64,000 nt of DNA from Nothophaeocryptopus gaeumannii (lineage: Eukaryota; Ascomycota; Dothideomycetes; Mycosphaerellales; Mycosphaerellaceae): contig JASISA010000036.1 in NCBI GenBank assembly GCA_031771865.1, positions 1-64,000 on the forward strand, given 5' to 3'. Below, piece by piece: positions 1-10,184 of the stretch. How positions within the stretch are numbered: position 1 is the first letter of the stretch; every line of letters starts with the position of its first letter. The translations under genes and the position numbers were made by a program. The notes below the pieces were generated by a model. It did not search any database and had not been told where the DNA came from. It worked only from the letters and a program-made list of their open reading frames with translations.

Positions 1-325
1 AGTGGAACGAAGTGAAGGAAGTCTTGGCTTATTCAATCAGTGAGATTGTAACATGAGTTGAACACGATGATTGCTAGTCAACCATCGTTCCTAAATACAT
101 AAGAGACTTTAGGTGATCAGTGTGATCAGACTGATCGCCTAGGGAAGGTGATCAGTGTGATCAGACTGATCGCCCTAGGGAGGGTGATCAGTGTGATCAG
201 ACTGATCGCCCTAGGGAAGGTGATCATCCTGATCAGGGTGATCAGGAGGGCTCTGCTCGGTCTCGTACCTTACGATCAGTAACACGTGACCTCGCACTGG
301 GCAGGACCCAGCACGAACCGTAACA
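1..325 (-). repeat. 3' LTR of the gypsy element (partial)
   Basis: This stretch matches the solo LTR at 15646-16012 from its base 77 onward and ends in CCGTAACA at 325, directly before a purine-rich tract on the element strand. About 76 bp are missing beyond the window start. A TATA-like GTATTTAG on the minus strand near 90-100 would lie at the U3/R junction. Its U3 half differs completely from that of the other LTR of the same element. Confidence 0.9.
112..246. repeat. 35-36 bp tandem repeat in LTR U3
   Basis: Three full units start at 112, 147 and 183, and a variant unit starts at 219. Each begins GGTGATCAGTGTGATCAG and is rich in the palindrome TGATCA. The solo LTR at 15646-16012 has two full units plus the variant, so copy number varies between family members. 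In U3 such repeats often act as promoter-proximal enhancer units; that role is inferred here. Confidence 0.9.
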
Positions 326-337
326 CCATCCCCTTTT
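326..337 (-). promoter_or_regulatory. Polypurine tract of the gypsy element
   Basis: On the element (minus) strand the twelve bases AAAAGGGGATGG abut the 3' LTR. This is the position and composition expected of the primer site for plus-strand DNA synthesis. Confidence 0.8.
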
Positions 338-594
338 AGCCTAGCGTCGTCCCGGCAGCATACATAGCTCGAGTCGGTCCTTAGACGCCAGTCGTCATGG
401 GTTTTCGTAGTCATGCCTCCTAGGCTCTCCTCCTCCACCCACCGCCGCCACAAGCTTGCGGATTTCTGGATCGCACTGGTACCGTCATGGTAAAGCAGTG
501 TTCGACGTGCGCAAGCACAGAGGAATTAATGTCAGGTACACGTTCAGTCAGGTCGATGTAACGAGTGTGTGTCCGGCGCGGTCAGCGCTGCGAC

Positions 595-875
595 ATGAAG
601 GTCACAAAGTCTGAGTTCGACCGGCTGGTGGCTGAACGTGAAGGCTCCAGTCTAGTATAAAGGCTCAGCAGGCGCAAAGAGGAGGCGCAGCACCGGTTAG
701 AGAAGCGCAGCGCTCTCAGCAGATGGCTTTCGAAGCGTCTCGTACGGCGTTTGCCCGCGAGATGAGATTGCGACAACAGTTGGACTTAGTGGATAAGCGG
801 TCCGATGAGGCTGTTGCTGTGGAAATACGGGATATCGAGCAGGAGCAAGAGGGCGGGCAGCTGAAGCTACGCTAG
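595..875 (+). pseudogene. Antisense coding-like remnant inside the gypsy element
   Basis: Between the chromodomain and the 3' LTR the strand opposite to gag-pol carries a protein-like stretch. One segment starts with ATG at 595 (MKVTKSEFDRLVAEREG) and stops after 21 codons. A second, in another frame, runs 723-875 (50 codons) and is rich in Glu, Arg, Gln and Leu in a coiled-coil-like pattern (REMRLRQQLDLVDKRSDEA). The two would form one charged helical protein if joined by a frameshift. From memory, charged helical antisense proteins accompany some fungal gypsy elements, but I cannot name a family. It could also be chance. Confidence 0.45.
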
Positions 876-1471
876 GCTTCGACGAACCGTCCTACGGGCT
901 GAATCTGTCTCCTATGACCTGGGGCGCCCTCGAGGCGTTGATCCCTTCGATTGGTCGTTACTGGATCCCAACCCCGATGGAATTGTTGCAGGAGTAAGCG
1001 GCAATTCATAAGATGTTCCGCGGCTCCCAGGTAATTTCCGAGTCGTCGTACCCTCTCATTTAATAAGGTACTGATCGTCTTTATAGTCAGAATCTTTTTC
1101 GACTTCGAATTCCGGTTTCTTCTTGTGGGACAAATGAAAATGTCTCTGACAAGGTGTCTCGGCGTCGGCTGGTTCAAGAGAGAGATGTGGAACACTGGAT
1201 GAATCTTTGCATCTGCCGGTAGTCGTAGTCGGTAGTTGACCGGTCCCTTGGCCTCTTCAATCAAAAATGGCCCGACCTTTACATGGTCTAACTTTCTGGT
1301 CTTTCTTCTCGTTTTGAGATTTCTCGTGAGGAGATAGACCTTATCCCCCTCCTTCAGCTGAGGTGCCATTTGTGAGCCATGCTGTCGCGATTTCAGCAGG
1401 TGTCCTTGTTGTCGTAGGATGGCCTTGTTCATTTCCGAGTGAACATCCTTAAGCTGGTCAACCGCAATCAA
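872..1471 (-). pseudogene. Integrase C-terminal (GPY/F) region and broken chromodomain
   Basis: The frame continues the integrase after a frameshift near 1480. It shows the GPY/F module (KVGPFLIEEAKGPVNYRLRL, then HPVFHISLL), which binds DNA during integration in chromoviruses. Downstream, a chromodomain is recognisable only across frames: FEVEK, then QYLIK followed by TGA where a Trp is expected, then DDSEITWEP and another TGA. Chromodomains in this position steer integration to chromatin marks. The Trp-to-TGA change is a G-to-A transition. The last ~80 residues of the open frame are out-of-frame translation and have no meaning. Confidence 0.8.
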
Positions 1472-1484
1472 CGCCCGTGGTGCG

Positions 1485-2618
1485 TTAGGGTGAATGCCAG
1501 GTTCGCCAAACAGGTGTGGATCCCTTCCAAAGTTTGCGAAGAATGGCGTGAGACCGTCGTCTCGGATTGCTGGTTGTTGAGTGCGATTTGTGCCATGGGT
1601 AGGGTGATGCCCAATTGTCCTGTGCGTAGTTGATGTAGTGGCGTAGGTATTGTTCTAGTGTCTGGTTCATCCGTTCGGTTTGTCCGTCGGTTTGCGGATG
1701 AAACGCCGTTGATAGCTTGTGTCTGATCCCGATCGTGGATACGAGTGTCTTCCAGTAGTTCGATGTGAACAACTTGTCTCTGTCGGTAATGAAGACCTCT
1801 GGGAATCCGTGATATCGTACAAGTCTATCCAGCACAAGATGGCCGAGTTGCTCTGCCGTGTATGTCTCACACGCAGGAATAAAGTGCGCGTACTTCGTGA
1901 GTCTGTCGACCATGACCAGTATCATGTCGTACTTGACTTTCGTTGCTTGATCCGTCGATCCTGGGAGTTTCGTAATGAAATCCATCGTAACTTCGTCCCA
2001 TGGTTGTGTCGGTGGGCTCCGGAATTTAAGTTGTCCGTACTTCGAATGTCGAGATGCCTTGTTCTGTTGGCATTGAACACAGCGTGCGATGTATTTCTTG
2101 ACTCGTTCTCGCATGTGTGGGAATCCAAAGTTGCGTTGGATAAGCTCTACTGTCTTCGAGATTCCTGGATGTCCGTATCGTGGATCGTTGTGATGGTGTC
2201 GAATGCACTCTTCCTGTCGGTCCTTCGGTACTTGGTACTTTCCCTGTGCGATAGGGAATTGTTCTGCCTCGTCCTGCAGAACTCGCACTATGTTGTTGAA
2301 CTCCATTTGGTTGGCACTCAGGCTTCCGTCCTGATTCGTCTTGAGTATGCTATGCTGTACTCGTTCCTTCCCTTCCATGTAGTCACTTCGTCGGCTCAGT
2401 GCGTCGGCTCGACCGTTGTCTTTACCGGGTGTATAGCGGATTTCGAACTTGTACTGACCAAGGAGCTCCGACCAGCGGGTCTGCCTTCGAGTCAGTTGTT
2501 TAGTCGTAGTGAAGTAGGTCAGATTCTTGTGATCAGAAAGAATCGTGAGCCTGGGTGCTCCTTCCGCATATGCTCGCCAGTGCTGCAGGGCAGCGACAAT
2601 CAAGAAGTTCCTTATCAT
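1485..2618 (-). pseudogene. RNase H C-terminus and integrase core of gypsy pol
   Basis: A 377-residue frame starts in RNase H (ILSDHKNLTYF, then the linker ending NGRADALSRR) and continues into the integrase. The zinc-binding region has a His cluster at residues 141-150 and Cys180/Cys183. The catalytic triad is Asp213 (MDFITKLP), Asp279 (ITDRDKLF) and Glu315 (HPQTDGQTERMN), with the DDx35E spacing retained. The frame is lost after the E-box helix near 1485, so the C-terminal module lies in another frame. Confidence 0.9.
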
Positions 2619-2960
2619 GGATGTCGTAATTCTCTTCTGCAGGAGTCATCTTTCGTGAGTAGTAGGCTACCGGGTGTCGCTTCCCGTCGTGCTCCTGTGT
2701 GAGACACGCGCCTATCGCCATATCCGATGCATCTGTTTCGATTTGCGTCCTTCGTACCGTCGAAAAGTCGAAGCGTTGGCGCTGTGGCGCACATTTCTTT
2801 GAGTTTGTCGAATGCCTGTTGGTGTCGTTTTCCCACTGGAACTTGGTGTCTTTTCTCGTGAGTTCCGTCATTGGTTTCGCAATCCTTGAGTAGTCTGGGA
2901 TGAACTTTCGATTGTAGTTCGCGAGTCAAGGAAGGATTGTACTTCGGTAACATTCGTGGG
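2533..2960 (-). pseudogene. Frameshifted RT-tail/RNase H segment of gypsy pol
   Basis: The pol frame stops at 2961 just after IHEWP. The RT connection and the RNase H start (TQIETDASDMAIGACL, HPVAYYSRKM) are spread over two other frames (2871-2533 and 3034-2615) before the original frame resumes at 2618. At least three small indels are needed to explain this, so the pol polyprotein is broken here. Confidence 0.8.
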
Positions 2961-4598
2961 TCAGGGCCATTCGTGTATCGACCGTGTCTTTGCTGGATCG
3001 ATTTGGATTCCTTTCGTACTAAGGATAAATCCAAGGAATTTGACTTCCTTTTTGTGGAACTCGCATTTCTCTGGTGCTGTCTTGAACCCTACTCGTGTGA
3101 GGCGTTCGAAGACGTCTTGGACTTGCTTGATATGCTTGCTCAGTTCTCCCTTGGTATAGACCAAGATGTCTTCCATGTAAGCGATAACACAGACGTCAAG
3201 CAAATCTCGCAGTGTTTCATTGACAAGGTCCTGGCATGAGGCTGGCGCATTGGTAAGCCCCATTGGCATAACCAGAAACTCGTAAAGTCCATATCTTGTT
3301 CGGAATGCAGTCTTCCATTCTTCTCCTTTCGCCATTCGTATTGCGTAAAATGCGTCTCGGAGGTCGATCTTTGTAAACCAGTCTGATCCGGTAAGTCGAT
3401 CTTGTGCTTCTTCGATGCTTGGTAATGGATATCGGTTCTTGATTGTCATGTCGTTGAGCCTTCTATAGTCAACGACCATTCGTAACTTCCCGTTCTGCTT
3501 TGGTACGAAGAGAATTGGAGAGCCTGCGCTTGAGGTGGACTTCCGTATCCATCCTTTGGCTAGCTTCTCCTTCAGCCATTCATCTAGGGCTTTGAGCTCT
3601 TTCTCCAGATAATGCGTAAATGGGTCCCCATGGGCTCTTTCCCAGGCTGAATCTTGATCTTGTGATCCCATGGTTGGTGTATAGGTAAGGCTTCCTTGCC
3701 TTCCTCTTCCCTGAAAGAGTCTCGACCATCTTTGGTACTCCTCAGGGACATCTGGCGCTGAGATCGCCATCTGCTTTCCAGGATTGCCAGTTCCTCGTCC
3801 CGTGATTCCGTGACCTGCTGGACCTACGCAGTGTCTATCCGGGGTGGCTCCAGTCTCTGGGCTCAGTGTCGGCGCAAGCTGAGTTGTGCACAGCTGTTCT
3901 TTTGCCTCATCCGCCGCGTACTTTCGACGCTGTACGGGTCTGATACGGGTGGCACTTCCGTATCCTTCAAATGTGAGTACTCCTGTCTTCCAGTCAATTA
4001 CTGGGTTGTGCTTTCTCAACCAAGGCATGCCTAGCACGATATCCCAGCTGGCCATAACTGTGACATCTAAGACAATCTCCTCGTGGTGCTGTTGGATAGC
4101 CAGTGGTAGCGGTATCGTCTCGCGCTCCACACAGGGTAAGGGTGATCCGTCGACCGCGATCAGTTCATACCCTTGTTTCTTCGTCTGGGTAGCTAGTCCG
4201 GTCCGTTTTACAAATGACTCGGATGCAAAGTTCCCGCTCGCTCCGGAGTCGATCATGGCACTCGTCTTGAGTCCATTGACGATAACTGGTGTGCTGAACA
4301 CTGTTGCTGATGCTTGAGCTTCTTGTGTGACGTTTAACCCCCTTCGGCCGCTCATGCCTGAGGAGTCGATCCTTTTCCCGAGACTGTGGCTCTGTTGTCC
4401 AACCAGTCTAGGATCTGTATACGTGTTTCCTCCAGTGTTTTGGCCATAGTTTTCTCTTGTGGCAACTCGTTGCATGCGTATCGGCTCTGACATGCTTGTG
4501 CTTGTTTGTAGCCATTCTTGAGCTCCTGGATCGATGTTCTCATTTCGTTTGTGACGATTTGTCCATGTGGTGTCATGTAACCATATGGGGTAAACCAA
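2961..4598 (-). pseudogene. Protease and reverse transcriptase of gypsy pol
   Basis: A 545-residue frame overlaps the end of gag in the -1 frame, which fits -1 frameshift expression of pol. The aspartic protease motif DSGASGNF is at residues 117-124. The RT palm follows from about residue 330, with VDYRRLN, the first catalytic Asp at 412 (KIDLRDAF) and MPMGLTNAPA. The second catalytic box reads YMED (residues 474-477; the Glu codon is at 3173-3171) instead of the Y-x-DD found in active enzymes of this class. Loss of that Asp should abolish polymerase activity. Confidence 0.9.
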
Positions 4599-6328
4599 CT
4601 TCCAATTGGTGGTTTGTCCCAGATGAACGTCGCAAACTCTTCTTGGATGTTCACTCTAGGATACCTCCAGAACATAGACCGTAATTGTCCTAGGAAGAAG
4701 TCGAACCTAACTGGGTTGAGTAGTCTTCCTCCCGTCGATGTTCGTGGAAAGATCTCTTCACTGTTCCGGGCCAGGTGAAGGATCATTTTTCGTATTGGGT
4801 TTGGTGCATCCACACTAAAGTGGAGCATTCCGCCGTCGTCGTCGTCCTCACTAAAAACATCTTCTGAGGTCTCTCCCTCAGATTCGTCACTGGATGATAT
4901 TTGTGGACTTTCTGGAATCTCAGGCAAGATAACCACGTTTGGGTGTTCGTCCTCCTGAGTAGCGACATCCATTGTTCCTTCTTCCTGTAGGGTCCCCTCA
5001 GATTCATCGGGATTTTGGTTTTCCTTATCGCTGTCATCAGCGCCCCAACAGGTTTCATCCAAATCCTCCTCGTCCGGCGTTTGAACGTGACGATCAAGTT
5101 GTCGTAGTTCGTCCGGAATTGGTAAGTGTCGGTGTCCTCCAACTGTGGTGTTGATTGGTGGAACCGGGGCAGGTCTTCGTGGCGCAGATGGCCAGTATCC
5201 TGCTTCCATCTTCGAGGAGTAGTGTGTTTGACACGAATCGTCATAACAGAATCGCCAGTGAAGGCTTCCGTGACCGTTCCGCAGTTCCCGACCTGTCTCG
5301 TCAGGTAACTTTCGTGTCATCATACCAAACAATCGTGGCTTTTGTTGATCGGCGCCTGTCGTTTCGTAGGCTCCGCGTCCCACGTCGTGGTTTCGTTGCA
5401 TCGTGTTGAACTGTCGTTGCACCATGTTCTTTGAACGACAATTCCTCGCATAGTGGCCTTCCTTGCCACATGCATAGCAATTCAGTTTCTTCTCATTTCT
5501 TCTGGGCGAACTCTTGCCCTTCCTACTTCCTTTGAACGGGCGACCTTTCTGGGTTGCATTGAACTGCCAGTCCATTGCATCGGGGTCACGCTGTTGTCGT
5601 TGAGGTGGCCTGGACCATCCGTCGCGTCGTCCTGCTGGCACATATCCAGCCTTCCCCGTAGCCTTAGAATCGTAGCGTCGTTCCATGGCTCGTTCGTAAA
5701 GTTGGTCGTCCAATTCGATCGCCGCCTTGACCAGTTCTCCGAGGTTTTCGATCTTCCCAGAGTATCGCATTAGTTCGTCCTTGACTGAGTCCCTGAGTCC
5801 TCGTCGGAACATAACTTGGAGAGCATCATCGTCCCAGTCCGTGACTTGGGCGTGCTCTTGGAACTTGGCAGCATATTCTGCTGTGGAGCCCTTCTGAGTG
5901 AGGTGTTGGATTACTCGAACCGCAGTCGAAACTTCGTTCGAGACTCCATACACTTGTTTCATGGCGTTCTTGAGATGGCTCCAGGACCTAAAGATCCCCG
6001 TCGTATCTTCATCGTTGTCCAAGTAAGTCCTGAGAAAAGGTTTGATCCAGTGTTGCACACGTCCACGCATGAAGGTCGTTGCGAAGAGTGGTTTCTAAGC
6101 TTCACCCATCTCGTTGAACTTGAAGTACATGTCCATTTGGGTAAGCCAGACGTCGAACTTGTCTCGGTCGCCATAATAGTAGTCCGGCTTGCCGACCTTG
6201 AGGGAATTGTCGTTGGTGTGGTTGGCAAGTGCGTGGATGGCAGACTGAGAGGTGCTGGATCGATGGCGCGAGCTTCCTGCTTCGCTGGGGGCGGGAGTTC
6301 CCCTTCCGGTTTGCTGAGAGGCACTCAT
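4352..6328 (-). pseudogene. gag of the gypsy element, interrupted by a TAG
   Basis: The likely start is the ATG at 6328, 18 bp inside the 5' LTR. The frame is open until TAG at 6097-6095 and resumes in the same frame to 4352. The capsid-like region follows (a Trp/Leu-rich helix block around 6000-5700), then an Arg/Gly-rich stretch and a CCHC zinc knuckle (CYACGKEGHYARNC, about 5479-5438) for RNA binding. The tail is acidic and Ser-rich. The TAG sits where CAG would fit, a C-to-T transition in CpA context as RIP produces. No clear tRNA primer-binding site was recognised between LTR and gag. Confidence 0.85.
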
Positions 6329-6345
6329 CCTGAGGGTGTTCAAAG

Positions 6346-6719
6346 TGTTACGCACGGTATCTCGCTTGTCAGGTGACTCGCTTAATCACGTGGAATGGCT
6401 TCTTTGGAGAATGCGTCGGCAAGTGGAACGAAGTGAAGGAAGTCTTGGCTTATTCCAATCAGTGAGATTGTAACATGAGTTGAACACGATGATTGCTAGT
6501 CAATCATCGAGACTAAATACACAGCGAGTCCTTTCCAATCTGAATGCTCTCATGCTCTCATGTTGGGAAATGCTCTCACCTGAGAGCAAGAGAGCATTCC
6601 TCCGCTTGAGAGCATTCCCGTAGCGGGCGCTGCCGGCCGTGTGTGACTGCGCCGTGTGGATTGGTTGGCTCTGGTCCTCCTACGGCTTCTTCCGTAACAC
6701 TACGGCTTCTTCCGTAACA
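6346..6719 (-). repeat. 5' LTR of the gypsy element
   Basis: It starts TGTTACGCACGG at 6346. For about the first 160 bp it matches the solo LTR (15646) nearly exactly, which is the R-U5 side for a minus-strand element. From about 6510 onward (U3 side) it is unrelated to the 3' LTR: instead of TGATCA repeats it carries several copies of GAGAGCATT and its complement. It ends in CCGTAACA at 6719, with an alternative end at 6699 because the last 20 bp are duplicated. Confidence 0.85.
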
Positions 6720-6720
6720 C
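6681..6720. repeat. 20 bp tandem duplication at the LTR end
   Basis: Two identical adjacent 20-mers (TACGGCTTCT then TCCGTAACAC) occupy 6681-6700 and 6701-6720. Each contains the LTR terminus CCGTAACA, so the true outer boundary of the element is ambiguous by 20 bp. Confidence 0.95.
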
Positions 6721-6721
6721 T

Positions 6722-6851
6722 TACCTAGCACGCACTACGCTAGTGCCTAAGGTACTAGCGTGTCTTAGTACACGCTAGTATATAGAATTAGACCTCCCTA
6801 ATACAATACTATATGCATTACACGTAGTATATTACTAATCTATTAGTTTCA
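6722..6851 (+). repeat. Left LTR of the copia element, RIP-mutated
   Basis: In a hand alignment this copy differs from the right LTR at about 21 of 130 positions, with no indel. Every difference is C-to-T in CpA or G-to-A in TpG, with the left copy carrying the mutant base. Even the terminal TG has become TA. A possible primer-binding site (TAGTTATAAGCCCGGG, first G perhaps mutated) follows two bases after the LTR. Confidence 0.9.
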
Positions 6852-7330
6852 TGTAGTTATAAGCCCGGGTTAGCAAGTACATACCTTAACGAGCCCTCCG
6901 AATAAACTATCTACTACATTTCGACTCCCTCTAGGTTCGCCCTGTATACACTATAGTAGGCGACGAGAGTAGTAGTAACCGCATACCCAAGCTTACGGGT
7001 AAAAAGAACTACAAGGCCTAGAAGGCTATATTAATAGTTATATTAAAGAAGAATAGCGATTAGTCTTACATACAGCCAGGGCTGTCCTTGTTAAAGCGAT
7101 TAGCTAAAGGTACTAACAAGTATAATACCTAGCTTGAGAGATAAACTAGCGCTATAGTATATATCTTAATTAATGTATTAAATAATATATAGTTAGCTAT
7201 TGCCTATAAAGAGACAGCAACTAAGATGTGGACATATCTTAAGAAGAACTATAGCTAAATAGGTATTGCCTTTCGTATAGCTCTCTTCGAAGAATAGGAG
7301 ATCCTTAACCTTAAGAGTAGTAATAACGAT

Positions 7331-8119
7331 TTGGATACCTTCTATAGGCGTTACTTAGAGATTATTACTAAACTAAAGCTAAATAATATCGATCTTAGTA
7401 AAGAGATTATTGTATATAGCTTCCTTAGACGCATATTATATACATATAATATGTGGACTATAGTTAAGAGAGAAGCGATGCAATTAGTTAAAAAGCCTAA
7501 AGATCTACTAGATCTCGAGGATCTAATCGAATCCCTACGTAATATTAATACTATAGAGACTACTAAGTCCATAGTACTCAACGCTAGGGACGAACGGACG
7601 GCCTACTCTCATTGTAGTAATATATTACACTCGGTCGACAAATGCTAGAGGAAGTATCCGGAACTAGAGCCGAGCTTTATAAAGAGGCGTCGTGAAGCGG
7701 CAAAGAAGAAGCCTAAGAGCGATAACGACTCTAAAAGGGATAACAAATAGTCTAGAAATAACAATAGCAAGCGAAAACCTATAAAGCAGTTTATAGTATT
7801 AAAGGCCTTTAGGGCTATGCGTAACAAGATAACTAAAGACTCTTGGATCTACGATACCGGCGCAACAAGTTACTACTTTAATAACCTATCTCTATTTAAG
7901 ACAAGCGAGGCATGTAAAAACGAAAGCGTCGTAGTTAGTAACGATAAAGAGCTACTAGTTACTCGTAAAGGCACGGTTATCCGTAATCTTATCGCACTAA
8001 ATAGCGATAGGACGACTATGCGATTTACCGAATACTTGTACGTACCTAACATAGCCGCTAATCTATTATCTAGAAAGACCCTTCGTAGAAAGGGCCTATA
8101 CTACCGGAATAACAATTAG
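7331..8119 (+). pseudogene. Copia gag and protease remnants
   Basis: An open piece at 7331-7648 (105 residues, YRRYLEIITKLKLNN...) resembles the helical gag of copia elements. A second piece at 7817-8119 has the copia protease signature W-x-Y-DTGAT (SWIYDTGATSYYF) followed by the LYVPNIAANLLS segment that precedes integrase. Stops and AT-rich filler separate them. Both lie in the RIP-mutated half. Confidence 0.8.
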
Positions 8120-8289
8120 ACCCTATTTAATAGTAACTCCCCTACTAAGGAGGTCCTTGGATTAATCCGAGTTATCGATAGACTTCTACATGTAGTCCAC
8201 GAAGCTACTAGTAAGGCGGATAAAGATAGTACGGGCCCGAATAAGCGAGCCCTAGTAAACTCTTCAAAGGTTGTCTATACTAGCCCTAC

Positions 8290-9955
8290 TAATGCAAACC
8301 GCTAGCATGTACGCTTTAGATACCTCTTAGGTAAAGTGTTACGGATGGAACCGAGAGGCGATGGCAGCCAACCAGTCTAAGCGCGGGTCTGCAGCTCAGC
8401 CTCGGGAGGTTCCGCTGCAGCTCGCTCACAGTACTCTCGTCGCTCGCAGTGCTTCCACCGGAAGCACAGGGAGGCAGAGAAAGCAAGGAGAGCGCACGAA
8501 TCTCCTGTGTGTATATAGATCACGTTCTCTACTAAGGTAGATAGGAGCTTCGTGCTCAACTCAATCTCTCAATACTACTCTTCTGAGTAAAGGTTACACT
8601 TCTCAAGACTCTGATCACCGAGAGACATTCCGAGGTTCGACGCTTCTTAGGCCAATCCACGTGATCGAGGAGACGGTCCGTAACATAAAGCCCTAAGGAA
8701 GGTAGTTGAGACACATAGTAATCTAATTGTTAAGGGCAAACTAGAGATATCGCGCTATAATACCTACAAGATAGTAATATTAAAGCGAAAGTTTAGCCGT
8801 ATACTAACCGAAAAGCCTACTAAGGTTTACACTAAAGTAGCATACGACACTATCGTACCCAATACTTAGGGTTACGGGGGTGTGCGTTACGTTACTATTG
8901 CTACCGACTATACTAGTCTATACCGACACTCCAAGTATTACCGAACTAGAGATGGAGCCCGTACCTTTACTATGGATTACATTACCTATATTAAGTAGTA
9001 GACTAGCTGCAAGATTAAGATCGTACATATTAACAATAACAAGGCCCTTGGTATTAATACCAAATTCGACTAGTTTTGCAAAGAAAGGGGCATTCGCATT
9101 ATGCCTACTACACCTTATAATAGTGAGTAGAACGGTGAGGCTGAGGTATCGAATCACGTTGTAACAACAGTTGCTCGCAAGCTACTAATTCAAGCCGGAT
9201 TGCCCTTACACCTGTAGCTAGAGGCCGTCGCAGCAGCTACTAAGCTGCTCAATATTATGCCGTCTCAGACACTGAAGGATAACCCCTACAGCATAGTTGT
9301 CTCTCAGACTAGTACAGAGAGAGACGCTAGTGCCCCCGACACGTCTCACCTAAGGGCATATGGATGCGAATGCTAGTATTACGATCCAAGCGTTGCACGT
9401 GGCAGCAAGTTCAGCCCACGTGCAAGAAAGGGCTACCTTGTAGGCTATGAAGGCCGGACAATCTACCGGATCTTTGACCCTGAGGCACGAAAAATCGTAC
9501 GCTCGACAAGCGTTGATTTCAATGAAGACCGCTTTTACAAAGACAGAGCTAACTACGAAAGTGAGGACGAGGGTAGTATAATACTGGATGAAGCCCTTTT
9601 CAAGCCACCACCGCCACTACTAGGAGCAGCGGGTGGCGACAGCACCGCTTCTAGGGGTGAGTCGGATCCACCTACGGATCCACCCCGCGGGGTGTATTCA
9701 CCATATGACCGCCTTGCAGCTTCCCCTTCTAGGGGTAGGCGTGCACGATCACTTGCAAGAGAAGGTGGATCTGCAAGGCAGCAAGACGATGATGACAGCA
9801 GCGCATTCTCGGAACTGGAAAACGGCGATATCGAGTCGTTACAGCCCGCTCTTAGGCAGCAAGACAACGGCCTTAGACCAGGACAAAACAACCCTCTGTT
9901 TGACAATGTACCAGCCGCAGCCAAGGAGAAAGCGCACCATCAAGGAGTCACGTAA
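8290..9955 (+). pseudogene. Copia integrase, split by a solo LTR
   Basis: The zinc-binding N-terminus begins near 8300 and breaks at 8331; it resumes after the inserted LTR at 8691. The core is recognisable around 8870-9160 (GGVRYVTIATDYTS) but full of stops. The C-terminal part is cleaner, from about 9340 (KFSPRARKGYLVGYEG, YRIFDPEARKIVRS) to a Pro/Ser/Asp-rich linker ending at 9955. The change from degraded to readable sequence occurs between about 9000 and 9200. Confidence 0.8.
8337..8685 (+). repeat. Solo LTR nested in the copia integrase
   Basis: 349 bp with termini TGTTACGG...CCGTAACA, flanked by perfect 5 bp duplications TAAAG (8332-8336 and 8686-8690). A TATA box (TGTATATAG, about 8510) points to the plus strand. 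Its reverse complement shares its end region (GTGATCACGTGGATTGG-like) with the other gypsy LTRs here, so it belongs to a related family in the opposite orientation. It keeps normal base composition inside RIP-mutated DNA, so it arrived after RIP. Confidence 0.9.
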
Positions 9956-10184
9956 GGTGCGTGATCATCGTGAGCAACCATCAAAGGAAGGCTACGTGCC
10001 ACCGGAGCGTGCAAGCATTGCACAGGAGCCAAGAAAGGTACATACCGCCTTCATGAGTTCACTCAATCCAGAGCCTACAGAGTTAGACAAGGACCAACCG
10101 CATTGGCCACGCTCATAGAAGGAGGCAATGGCATCACCTCAAAAGAAGCAATAGTCAGAAGCAGCACATGCTGAGTTCCGTTCA

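Larger units (their letters stand above)
1..6719 (-). mobile_element. Ty3/gypsy chromodomain LTR retrotransposon, decayed
   Basis: The element reads on the minus strand in the order 5' LTR (6346-6719), gag, protease, reverse transcriptase, RNase H, integrase, chromodomain, polypurine tract, 3' LTR (1-325, cut by the window start). LTR termini are TGTTACG...CGTAACA inverted repeats. The domain order protease-RT-RNase H-integrase-chromodomain is that of chromoviruses. It is not autonomous as read: gag carries an in-frame TAG, RNase H and the integrase tail are frameshifted, the chromodomain has stop codons, and the RT box is YMED. Base composition is normal and most reading frames stay long, so it is much younger than the neighbouring RIP-mutated copia element. 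The outer target-site duplication cannot be tested because the left end is outside the window. Confidence 0.93.

Noticed and set aside
112..246. Regularly spaced palindromic repeats resembling a CRISPR array
   Set aside because: The units are directly adjacent without unique spacers, lie inside an LTR U3, and the genome is fungal.
6320..6345. tRNA primer-binding site of the gypsy element
   Set aside because: The bases after the 5' LTR do not match a tRNA 3' end I recognise; self-priming cannot be tested without the transcript start.
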